Origin: an uncultured Clostridia bacterium
GTDB taxonomy: Bacteria; Bacillota; Clostridia; TANB77; CAG-508
DNA: 33,639 bases
NCBI GenBank assembly: GCA_947589135.1
Contig: CANPZT010000003.1
Location: forward strand, 1-33,639
Direction of reading: 5' to 3'
Of the stretch, positions 26,285-33,639 are shown piece after piece. Within the stretch, counting starts at the first letter, position 1; each line of letters starts with the position of its first letter. The notes below the pieces were generated by a model. It saw nothing but the letters and a program-made list of their open reading frames with translations, was not told the origin of the DNA and did not search any database. The position numbers were made by a program, and so were the translations under genes.

Positions 26285-27389
26285 TTGAATTCTCCTTTCC
26301 ATTGTTATTTTGTTTCTTTTTTCGTAAATTTGCAAGTATTAGAATACTAATGCTTAAGACAAATACAATTCCTATAACTAAATTAGGATATATTTTAGTT
26401 TCGAACATATTAGAAACTGCATAATTTTTAGGAAATATACTAATTCCGAAAATTAATAAACCAAAAATATCAATTAAAGCTTTTTTATTTTCTATATTTG
26501 TTATTTTTTGAAAAATACGCATGCTAAATTTACTAATAATGCTTAGGTAACAGGCAAAGGCTAAAATCCATATTAGTAAAAATACAGATTCTAATCTTTG
26601 AAAGAAATTACCAAATTCTATATAACGAGTTGCATTGTATAAAGGTGTAATTTCGTTTGTATCTAAGAAAAAAGAAAACATAAAAAGTAAAGTAGCAACA
26701 CATAAAACAAGATAGATAGCAGAAATACCAATTGATATAAATGTTATTTTTTTCATATCTTCAGGTTTATTTAGTAATGGTGGCAAAAAATATAAAAAAA
26801 CTATCCCACCAAAAGAAGCCAAATTTGTCAATCCTAAAATAAAAGTATCCAATAATCCTTTACCAAAAATAGGAAACATCCTTTGTGGAGTAAACTGATT
26901 CATATTTGAAAAAAATAAAAATATAATGCTTCCTAGAACTAATGGTATAATTAAAGCATTTGTTTTTAAGCTAGCACTAAAATCAAGTCTATTAGCTGCA
27001 CATATAGCAACTACAAATAGCAAAACAATATAAATAATATTTGTCATTGGATAATAAATAATTTTAATGCTTTCGCAAAAGTTCCTAAGTAAAATACTTG
27101 ATGTAATTATAAAATAAGCAATAAAGATAATTCCGATAATTGTTTTTAATAATCCTCCACCTAAATATTCTGAAATATCAATAATGTCAGCACTTGGAAA
27201 AGTTTTTAATAAACGATAAATGAAGTATCCAATAAAAATAACAATGATACCAACATAAATTATATTTAAAATAGAAGCAGAGTCAGTAGAAACTAATATG
27301 TTTCTTGGAAGAGATAAAATAGTATGTGTTACAACAATTGTTAAAACAAGCATAATAGCATCAAGAGTGCTTATTTTAGAAGAACTCAT
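26277..27389 (-). CDS. gerB: Spore germination protein GerB (APC-type permease)
   Basis: 370 residues with about ten membrane helices, an endospore germination permease. The N-terminus (STLDAIMLVLTIVVTHTILSLPR) fits the family, as does the overall APC-type helix pattern. GerB forms the ligand-binding membrane subunit of the germinant receptor with GerA and GerC in the spore inner membrane. The ribosome binding site is weak (AAGGA about 11 nt upstream), about 98 nt after gerA. The ligand cannot be told from sequence. Confidence 0.88.
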   Translation of the reverse strand: MSSSKISTLDAIMLVLTIVVTHTILSLPRNILVSTDSASILNIIYVGIIVIFIGYFIYRLLKTFPSADIIDISEYLGGGLLKTIIGIIFIAYFIITSSILLRNFCESIKIIYYPMTNIIYIVLLFVVAICAANRLDFSASLKTNALIIPLVLGSIIFLFFSNMNQFTPQRMFPIFGKGLLDTFILGLTNLASFGGIVFLYFLPPLLNKPEDMKKITFISIGISAIYLVLCVATLLFMFSFFLDTNEITPLYNATRYIEFGNFFQRLESVFLLIWILAFACYLSIISKFSMRIFQKITNIENKKALIDIFGLLIFGISIFPKNYAVSNMFETKIYPNLVIGIVFVLSISILILANLRKKKQNNNGKENSNA

Positions 27390-27487
27390 ATAGTAATCAA
27401 TCCTTGCATGTTATATTTAGGTTTTTAATAGAGGCTTTACCTATAAACCTTGTTATATTTATAGTTTTAAAATTAATAATGATTAGC

Positions 27488-29195
27488 TTATTTGTGGTAC
27501 AGATTAGAGTTAAATTTCCATTTCATTGAAAATTTTTCTTGTTTTTGAGCTTTTTTTGGTGCTACATAAGAAGCACGATATTCTCTTTTCCATATAGGTG
27601 GTAAGAAATATCCATTTCCATCTACATTGCTACTAGGTGCTAAAGGTGTCATATAAGATACACCAAAAGATCTTAAGCTACAAAGAACAGAGATATAAAT
27701 AAATAATCCTAATGAAATTCCTAAAAATCCTGCCATAAATCCAAGTAATACAAAAACAAATCTGAAATATCGTATATGAAATCCAAATGAAAAATCTGGA
27801 ATAGCAAAAGAAGCGATACCTGTAATAGCAACTATAATAATTAGAATTGGACTAACTATACCTGCTGAAACTGCTGCTTGTCCTAAAACCAAAGCACCAA
27901 CAATACCAATAGTTGGTCCAATAGGAGACGGAACTCTTAAACCAGCTTCACGAATTAACTCAAAGGAAATCTCCATAATTAAAATTTCAACTATAATTGG
28001 AAATGGTACATTTTCACGAGAAGCTAAAATAGAATAGAGTAGTCCTGTAGGAAGAATTTCTTGGTGAAAGCTTGTAATTGCAACATAAATACCAGGTAGT
28101 AACAATGTAATAAAAGTAGCTAACACTCTAAGTCCTCGCAAAAAATTAGCAAAATTAACTTTTAAATTAGTATCTTCCGGAGAAGCTAAAAAATCTATTA
28201 AAACTGCTGGTACAATAACTCCATAAGGAGTTCCATTTACAATAATTACAACACGACCATTTAATAGATATTTAGAAACTTTGTCAGGCCTTTCAGTAGA
28301 AATCATTTCAGGAATTCCTAAAATATTAGAATCAGCAATTAATTGTTCTAATTCACCAGCAGAAAGCAAAGAATCTACTTCTAAGTTATTTAATCTATAT
28401 TTTACTTCACCTACTAGGTCATCATTTGCTATATTCTTAATATAACAAACTGCACATTTTGTTTTTGTAACATTACCTACTTCCAAATTTTCAATAATTA
28501 AATTTTCGTTATTAACAATACGGCGAATTAAAGAGGTATTAGTTCTAATATTTTCAACAAAAGCTTCATGAGGACCTTTTATAACTATTTCATTATTTGG
28601 AGTATCAACACTCCTTTGTTTAAAGCCCTTTACTTCAATATCAAAAGCAATTGGAAGAGTTTCTACAAACAAAGCACAATTACCAGCATTTATACCGAGA
28701 AATAATTTCATCAAAATCTTCAGAAGTTGATAGAGAATTTTGAGGCATTAAACATCCAATTAAGTAATTACTTAAGTCAAATTTTTTAACTTTTCTCACA
28801 GTAATATTATTTGTAACAGCTTCTGAAATAATTTTTGTTTGAGAGCTATCAAATAAGTTATTTTTATTTCTCATCATTAATGGTTCTAATATAAAATCAT
28901 TTATAGTTTTGGAATCTACCATTCCATCAATATATGCCAAAAATGCATCATATTGCTTACCTCTTGCATTTAATGTGAATTGTCTAATATTAATATCACT
29001 ATTTATTAAGAAATTATATTTAGTTTTTATATATTCTAAATTAACAGATAAACTTGGAAAAATATTGACTTTTTTTTCAGGCTCTTCAGGAAAATCATTT
29101 TGAAAGTCAGCATCTTCTGTATCTGGAATTGTAAATTTATAGTGTTCTTGCGGATGGTACTTAAAATAAGTATCAAATATTTTTTTAAAATCCAT
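27488..29195 (-). CDS. gerA: Spore germination protein GerA, needs +1 frameshift
   Basis: GerA is the large subunit of the germinant receptor that starts spore germination. The N-terminal cytoplasmic domain (residues 1-166) ends SEDFDEIIS. The next codon on the minus strand is CGG (28697-28695), and frame 0 stops four codons later. Dropping the C gives GGT ATA AAT GCT: GINAGNCALFVETLP, the expected continuation (family form ISGINSGDCALF), then KGPHEAFVENIRTNTSLIRR and a C-terminal membrane domain of about five helices (FANFLRGLRVLATFITLLLP). The joined protein is 568 residues, near the usual length. AGGAGAC precedes the ATG at 29195. The C-terminal half has no usable start site of its own. 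As in rpiB and the rluA-like gene, the shift falls on CGG. Confidence 0.87.
28694..28697 (-). other. Putative +1 frameshift site CGG-T in gerA
   Basis: Minus strand: codon 166 is TCT, the next codon CGG; the conserved reading resumes at GGT (28696-28694). No homopolymer of three or more bases lies at the shift. Confidence 0.6.
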
Positions 29196-29383
29196 AATTG
29201 TCTCCTATTTTTTATAACCTATTGTACAACTTAAGAGTTATTATATTATTTAAATTTTACAAACTATGAGTTGTAACTGATTTTAATTAGTATTTGTAAA
29301 ATTATATAAAATATACTAGTTTTTACAATTAAAAAATGATATAATAAAATAGGTACAAATTAAAAATCAAGAAGGAGAAACTA

Positions 29384-30505
29384 ATGAAAAATAGAATTCC
29401 AAGTATCATTATGTTTTTGGTAATGATTTTAATTATTGGAGTATGTGGGATTTTTGTAAATATTATTTTGCAAGAATTTAAAAGTATGCAAACAATAGTA
29501 GAACCAGAAGAATTTAAAACCACAATATCTGTAAATGAAAATACAACAAACAAAAATATAGAGATACCACAAGATGAAAATAATGTATTAGATGATATTA
29601 ATAATGGATATACACAACAAGAGGAAAATTATAGTAATATTAGTATAAATAAATATTTTTATAGCCAACTAGACGATTACTCTAAAACAATTTATCAAGC
29701 ATTTGAGCAAAATAAAGAAAATATGAAAACTGGAACATATAAAGTAGAACTAGGAAATTCATTTTCAGAAATATTAGATACAGAAAATGGTCAAGATAAA
29801 TTAGGAGAATATTATCAATCAGCAGTTGAAGCATATACATATGATAATCCAGATGTATTTTATTTAAGTCCAAACAAAATGTATTTAAATATAGAAACTA
29901 CAACAAAAGGAAGAAATAACACATACTATGTATATGTTAATAATGGAAATGAAACAAATTATTTAATAGATGAATTTTCATCCAAAGAACAAATTAACGA
30001 AGCACTTGAAAAAATTCAACAAGTAAAAAATAGTATTGTAGAAAATGCTACAGGTGACACATATGATAATATAAAAATGGTACATGATTATTTAGTAAAA
30101 AATATTGAATATGATACAACAATATCAAAAGATAATATTTATAATATTTATGGTGCATTAGTTAATGGAGAAGCTGTATGTGAAGGATATGCAAGAGCTT
30201 TTAAATATCTTATGGACAACTTGGATATTCCTTGTACATTAGTAATAGGAAAAGGAAAAAATTCTCAAGGAAATACAGAAAATCACGCATGGAATTATGT
30301 ACAATTATCAGATACTTGGTATGCAGTTGATAGTACATGGGATGACCCTGTGGGATATAATGAAGGATGGTTTAGTCAAGTTACAAGATATAAATATTTT
30401 TTAAAAGGTTCTAATGATATGAATATAGATCACCAAGCAACGGGAAGATTTACAGAAGGAGGAAAACTATATAATTATCCAGAACTTAGTGTTGAAAATT
30501 ACTAA
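29384..30505 (+). CDS. Membrane-anchored transglutaminase-like protein
   Basis: 373 residues. An N-terminal membrane helix (about 7-30) is followed by a variable linker and a C-terminal transglutaminase-like (TGc) domain with the full Cys-His-Asp set: C266 in GEAVCEGYARAF, H301 in ENHAWNYV and D316 in VDSTWDDP. In bacteria such domains act as peptidases or transamidases on wall or surface proteins. AGAAGGAG precedes the start; an extended -10 (TGATATAAT, 29337-29345) is the best promoter candidate. It is divergent from the ger operon and upstream of an LPKTG surface protein. Confidence 0.87.
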   Translation: MKNRIPSIIMFLVMILIIGVCGIFVNIILQEFKSMQTIVEPEEFKTTISVNENTTNKNIEIPQDENNVLDDINNGYTQQEENYSNISINKYFYSQLDDYSKTIYQAFEQNKENMKTGTYKVELGNSFSEILDTENGQDKLGEYYQSAVEAYTYDNPDVFYLSPNKMYLNIETTTKGRNNTYYVYVNNGNETNYLIDEFSSKEQINEALEKIQQVKNSIVENATGDTYDNIKMVHDYLVKNIEYDTTISKDNIYNIYGALVNGEAVCEGYARAFKYLMDNLDIPCTLVIGKGKNSQGNTENHAWNYVQLSDTWYAVDSTWDDPVGYNEGWFSQVTRYKYFLKGSNDMNIDHQATGRFTEGGKLYNYPELSVENY

Positions 30506-30624
30506 TATAAAAAATGGAAAGACATATTAATTAATATTAGTAATATATTTATAAAGATATAATTTATATAAAAAACTTAAATTTCAAAATAAGTAATAAA
30601 AAATAAAAAAATTTACATAAATGC

Positions 30625-30653
30625 TTGACTTTTCCAAAAATAACATTTATAAT
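30625..30653 (+). promoter_or_regulatory. Promoter of the LPKTG protein gene
   Basis: TTGACT (30625-30630), 17-nt spacer, TATAAT (30648-30653), 44 nt before the start codon. Confidence 0.75.
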
Positions 30654-30696
30654 AGAATAAGCAATTATGTAAATATAAAAAATTTAGGAGGTAAAA

Positions 30697-31641
30697 ATGA
30701 AAAATTTAAAAATTTCTTTAACTGCAATAATATTTGCAATAATAGTAACAATATTTACAGGAGTATATGCATATACAGGATTGGATGTAGATACAAAATA
30801 TGAAATTTCAATGCCGGATAGTTTAACAAATGGAACAGGTACTGTAAATGCGCCAGTGTCAGAAGACATGAAATACCAATTTGTTGAAATCAACAAAGAA
30901 AAATATGATACATTAAAAAAATATGAAGCTCAATTAGAATTAATGCAAGCATATATAAAAGGAGAAGCTGCAAGTTGGGAAGATAGTCAAGCAAATGCAG
31001 AATACGAAGATTTAGTTTCTAAATATGAATCTACATATAATGAAAAAATATCAGACTTATATACTCAATATACATCTATTGACAGCAATAGTATAGCTAC
31101 AGTAAGATCTTTATGGATTTATGAATTAACAGATTATAACGAAAGTAATTGGAAAAATTCTACTGATAGCAAAATAACATTAGACTTAACAACATTTACA
31201 GGAACAAAATATTATATAGCTTGGGTTAAAATAGGTGATACACTTGATGCAGAAGCTTATGTAGTTACAGGAACGAAGAAAGATGATCCAACACCAACTG
31301 ATCCAACACCAGATGATCCAACACCAACTGATCCAACACCAGATGATCCAACACCAACTGATCCAACACCAGATGACCCAACACCAGATGATCCAAAACA
31401 AGAAGAACCAAAGCAAGAAGAACCAAAGCAAGAAGAACCAAAGCAAGAAGAACCAAAGCAAGAAGAACCAAAACAAGAAGAACCAAAACAAGAAAGTCCT
31501 AAAAAAGAAGATCCAACAGATGCTTCTAATAGTGGAAAAGTATTACCAAAAACAGGTGTAAACAGTGCAATATTAGGATTAATTACAATAGCAGGAGCAT
31601 CAGCAGGAATTTCATACAGAAAATATAGAAAAATAAAATAA
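30697..31641 (+). CDS. LPKTG cell-wall-anchored protein with repeats
   Basis: 314 residues. Signal peptide about 1-26 (VYA|YTG), an N-terminal domain (about 30-190) with a helical central stretch, a Pro-rich spacer of DDPTPTDPTP repeats (about 196-232), then KQEEP repeats (about 234-268), and a full sorting signal: LPKTG (283-287), hydrophobic helix and RKYRK tail. It is a typical sortase substrate exposed on the surface; the spacer would carry the N-terminal domain across the wall. Binding partner unknown. It has its own promoter and terminator, with TAGGAGG before the start. Confidence 0.88.
   Translation: MKNLKISLTAIIFAIIVTIFTGVYAYTGLDVDTKYEISMPDSLTNGTGTVNAPVSEDMKYQFVEINKEKYDTLKKYEAQLELMQAYIKGEAASWEDSQANAEYEDLVSKYESTYNEKISDLYTQYTSIDSNSIATVRSLWIYELTDYNESNWKNSTDSKITLDLTTFTGTKYYIAWVKIGDTLDAEAYVVTGTKKDDPTPTDPTPDDPTPTDPTPDDPTPTDPTPDDPTPDDPKQEEPKQEEPKQEEPKQEEPKQEEPKQEEPKQESPKKEDPTDASNSGKVLPKTGVNSAILGLITIAGASAGISYRKYRKIK
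31282..31392 (+). repeat. 30-bp tandem repeat encoding DDPTPTDPTP
   Basis: Three 30-bp units (31282-31311, 31312-31341, 31342-31371), identical or nearly so, and a partial fourth. Confidence 0.85.
31396..31500 (+). repeat. 15-bp tandem repeat encoding KQEEP
   Basis: Six in-frame 15-bp units followed by one diverged unit (KQESP). Near identity at the DNA level suggests recent expansion. Confidence 0.85.
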
Positions 31642-31656
31642 TCAATATAATAAGTA

Positions 31657-31687
31657 AAATGTCACGAGAAATCGTGGCATTTTTTTA
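31657..31687 (+). terminator. Terminator of the LPKTG gene
   Basis: ATGTCACGA (31659-31667), GAAA tetraloop, TCGTGGCAT (31672-31680) with one G-U pair, then a T run. Confidence 0.88.
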
Positions 31688-31813
31688 ACGTAACTTTAAG
31701 TGTAAACCACGAATTCTATCCGTGGATTGTTATATAAAAAATACAGATTTATAATAACTGAGAAAATAGTTGAAAAAAGTGATATAATGATGAATTGTAA
31801 AATAATATAAATA

Positions 31814-31842
31814 TTGACTTTTTATGTAAATAGTGCTATAAT
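31814..31842 (+). promoter_or_regulatory. Promoter of the foreign-looking secreted protein gene
   Basis: TTGACT (31814-31819), 17-nt spacer, TATAAT (31837-31842). The leader of about 90 nt begins with two hairpins: ATATGAG/CTCATAT (31847-31867) and ATGATA/TATCAT (31868-31892). I do not recognise it as a known riboswitch. Confidence 0.65.
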
Positions 31843-31938
31843 ATAAATATGAGAACGCAACTCATATATGATATCTTAGGTAAAGGTATCATTAGGATCT
31901 AGCACGCACATTGAAATTAAAAAAAGGAGGGTTCTATC

Positions 31939-33507
31939 ATGAACAGAAAAATCAACAAAAAAATGCGGTTAGTAATCGTTGTTGCATTGGTATTGGCAAT
32001 GAACATTACCAGCTTTGCTGGTATTGTACCTACAACAAAGGTACAGGCAGCAGTAAGTAGTCAGGGAATTATAACCAGTGGAGAAGGTAGTCATTCGATT
32101 ACTTTATCCAATGGCGAGAAAGCTACAGTTACAGTTACTGACTGTAAGCTAACGGTGAAAGTTGGTTTTACGAATTATACTTTCAAGCCGTCTAAAAATG
32201 CAACAGAGTCAATGCTACACATTGTTGGGATGGTGGTAACTAATGGTACGCATGATTTGCTTCACATATTTGTACTTAGTGGCAAATATTACTGCATGGA
32301 TCTTAGATCTGGTGTAGTGATAGAAGCATATCGGAATACCAAAAATGGCAAGTATTGTTTGAAAACTAATGCCTCTGGATACGAGGTGTTTGGATCATCG
32401 ATAATCAACACGGAAGACTTTTATGAACGCTTAGCTATTGGTGCAGTAATGCAGAATAAGCTCATAACAAGAGCCGAGTTTGATATGATCTCACAGGGAA
32501 AAGATCCTTCTGAGGATGATTCAAAGCCAACATCAACACCGACGGCAACACCGACAGCAACACCAACAGCAACACCAACAGCAACGCCGACGGAAGCACC
32601 GACAGCAACACCGACAGCAACACCGACAGCAACGCCGACGGAAGCACCGACAGCAACACCGACAGCAACGCCGACGGAAGCACCGACAGAAGCTCCAACA
32701 GAATCAGTTACTACTCTTCCGACTCGTACGCCAGATGTACAGGTAAATTCTCATACCGAATTTGACTTTACATTCTGGTATGAGGAAGTAAGAAAAGGTA
32801 ATATTACCTGGGAGCAGTTTATGGAATTAGCTGCTTCATTCGGTTGGATTATTGACAAGGAAAGTCAGACTGTGACTCACGAGCACACAGACTATTCCTA
32901 CGATGAAAACGGTAATCTTCTCTCTGAGGATAAGACTACTGTAAGTAATTCGAACTCTACGGAAACTGGAAGTGGCAAAGTAGATGTAACCGAGAAAAAT
33001 GAAGGTAAAGTTGAGTACGAAGATAAGAAGGATGGAAAAGGTGAAGTTTCTGGAGCTGCAGATACTAAGACAGATATCCACATCATTAATCCTGTAGTTA
33101 CAGGTGATGGCAATGCAAAAAAAGATATTGTGTCTTTCAACGTTAAGAGGAAAGGTAACAAAGTAAAACTTACCAGAACTGTTAATGGATTGACAGGTAC
33201 TATTTGTATTGTGAAATTCAATAAAAAGAAGGGAATAGCAGTCTTTGACAATATATCCTATAAGGGCATTAAATATGTGGGATATACCTCAATAAGTAGG
33301 CAAATAATTTTGCTTACCAAAAAGGGAAAAGTCAAGATTATTCCTAGAGCAAAAGGTAAAGTCGGAAAGACTTATACCGCAAAAGTACTTAAAGGAAAAT
33401 GGAAGAAAGTAAAAGAGAACCAAAAAGGACTTAGCATCAGGGTAACTGATGGTAAGTCAAAGGTAAAGGGCGTAAAAAACGCTCAACCGAAAAAGATAGC
33501 AAGATGA
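31939..33507 (+). CDS. Secreted protein with TPT-rich linker, foreign composition
   Basis: 522 residues. Signal peptide about 1-37 (VQA|AVSS). An N-terminal domain (about 40-190) is followed by a Thr/Pro linker (about 196-258, repeats of TPTA and PTEAP), a short helical segment (FTFWYEEVRKGNITWEQFMELAASFGW), a charged region and a Lys-rich C-terminal beta domain (about 380-522). No LPxTG motif or known catalytic motif is visible. AAAAAGGAGGG lies upstream. Base composition and codon use differ clearly from all neighbours: G/C-ending codons are common and CGG is used twice as an ordinary Arg codon (codon 10 and the TATCGGAAT site). TPT linkers of this kind are common in Lachnospiraceae, suggesting horizontal transfer. 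Function unknown. Confidence 0.82.
   Translation: MNRKINKKMRLVIVVALVLAMNITSFAGIVPTTKVQAAVSSQGIITSGEGSHSITLSNGEKATVTVTDCKLTVKVGFTNYTFKPSKNATESMLHIVGMVVTNGTHDLLHIFVLSGKYYCMDLRSGVVIEAYRNTKNGKYCLKTNASGYEVFGSSIINTEDFYERLAIGAVMQNKLITRAEFDMISQGKDPSEDDSKPTSTPTATPTATPTATPTATPTEAPTATPTATPTATPTEAPTATPTATPTEAPTEAPTESVTTLPTRTPDVQVNSHTEFDFTFWYEEVRKGNITWEQFMELAASFGWIIDKESQTVTHEHTDYSYDENGNLLSEDKTTVSNSNSTETGSGKVDVTEKNEGKVEYEDKKDGKGEVSGAADTKTDIHIINPVVTGDGNAKKDIVSFNVKRKGNKVKLTRTVNGLTGTICIVKFNKKKGIAVFDNISYKGIKYVGYTSISRQIILLTKKGKVKIIPRAKGKVGKTYTAKVLKGKWKKVKENQKGLSIRVTDGKSKVKGVKNAQPKKIAR
32533..32703 (+). repeat. Tandem repeat encoding TPTA/PTEAP linker
   Basis: Imperfect 12-bp units (ACACCGACAGCA and variants) in frame in the secreted protein gene, markedly more GC-rich than the flanks. 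Confidence 0.75.
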
Positions 33508-33531
33508 CATTGGTGCAATAGATCCTAAAAA

Positions 33532-33600
33532 GGAAGACCGACTGTAATACAGTCGGTCTTCCCAGACTGTTGACAAACCCTAGATTTTTTTCTAGGGTTT
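33532..33600 (+). terminator. Tandem terminators after the last gene
   Basis: First hairpin GGAAGACCGACTG (33532-33544) with CAGTCGGTCTTCC (33550-33562). Second hairpin AAACCCTAGA (33575-33584), 6-nt T loop, TCTAGGGTTT (33591-33600), followed by a T-rich tail. Confidence 0.85.
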
Positions 33601-33639
33601 TCTTCATATTTTATTTTTTTCTATAAAAAATAAAAATTT

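Noticed and set aside
3583..28697. CGG simply reassigned to another amino acid such as Trp or Gln
   Set aside because: Reassignment would keep the reading frame; at all three sites the frame has to move by one base.
30621..30803. Short frame overlapping the start of the LPKTG gene
   Set aside because: It covers the promoter and signal peptide region in another frame and lacks a binding site.
31186..31561. Several long frames on both strands over the LPKTG repeats
   Set aside because: Shadows of tandem repeats; the LPKTG frame has the signal peptide, sorting signal, promoter and binding site.
32462..32746. Frames of Gln/Arg or Leu/Val repeats over the TPT linker
   Set aside because: Out-of-frame readings of the repeat inside the secreted protein gene.

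Overview
This window looks like a chromosomal segment of a very AT-rich, endospore-forming Firmicute of the Clostridia type, probably an uncultured gut lineage. The basis is strongly A/T-biased codon use, GGAGG ribosome binding sites, TTGACT-17-TATAAT promoters, a complete gerA-gerB-gerC germinant receptor operon, sortase and LPxTG surface proteins, and core genes (gatB, rpsT, rpiB, tagO-like, uvrC, secG, rnr). No tRNA, rRNA, CRISPR array or insertion sequence was seen. Everything here was read by eye, without database searches.

Layout. 1-5.1 kb: 3' part of gatB, a small membrane protein and rpsT on the minus strand, a von Willebrand A surface protein, rpiB, and a TagO/WecA-type sugar-phosphate transferase carrying a C-terminal rubredoxin domain. 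5.2-9.9 kb: an OmpR-type response regulator and its histidine kinase, a GC-rich 44-bp palindrome, a class D-like sortase, and a thioester/Cna-B adhesin whose sorting signal stops right after LPVTG. 10.2-16.3 kb: a CNNM/CBS (HlyC/CorC) protein, a WG-repeat protein followed by a second copy of the palindromic element, a patatin-like phospholipase and uvrC. 16.3-23.1 kb: three small ORFs, a DUF4153-like membrane protein, an RlmI-like methyltransferase overlapping an RluA-family pseudouridine synthase gene, secG and rnr. 23.1-29.2 kb, minus strand: a prepilin-like secreted protein with a duplicated domain, a 59-residue membrane protein, and the ger operon. 29.4-33.6 kb: a transglutaminase-like protein, an LPKTG surface protein with variable repeats, and a higher-GC secreted protein that looks foreign.

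Main observation. Three conserved genes (rpiB, an rluA homologue and gerA) each appear broken by a one-base (+1) frameshift. In all three the shift falls exactly on an in-frame CGG codon. Dropping the C makes GGN (Gly) the next codon and restores a full-length, family-like protein with no other lesion. I checked every CGG trinucleotide I could find on both strands. In about 9,300 codons of native-looking genes, in-frame CGG occurs only at these three places; the only other two in-frame CGG codons are in the compositionally foreign last gene. This fits CGG being an unassigned or hungry codon at which ribosomes shift +1 (or read CGGN as Gly). A systematic sequence artefact must be excluded. A fourth +1 disruption, at a TAA codon just after the start of the sortase gene, may be related, or may be slippage in a short TA tract.

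Surface biology is a second theme. The sortase, a thioester adhesin, a vWA protein with an LANTG-type tail, an LPKTG protein, a prepilin-like duplicated-domain protein and a transglutaminase-like protein, with a nearby two-component system, suggest a cluster devoted to cell-envelope display.
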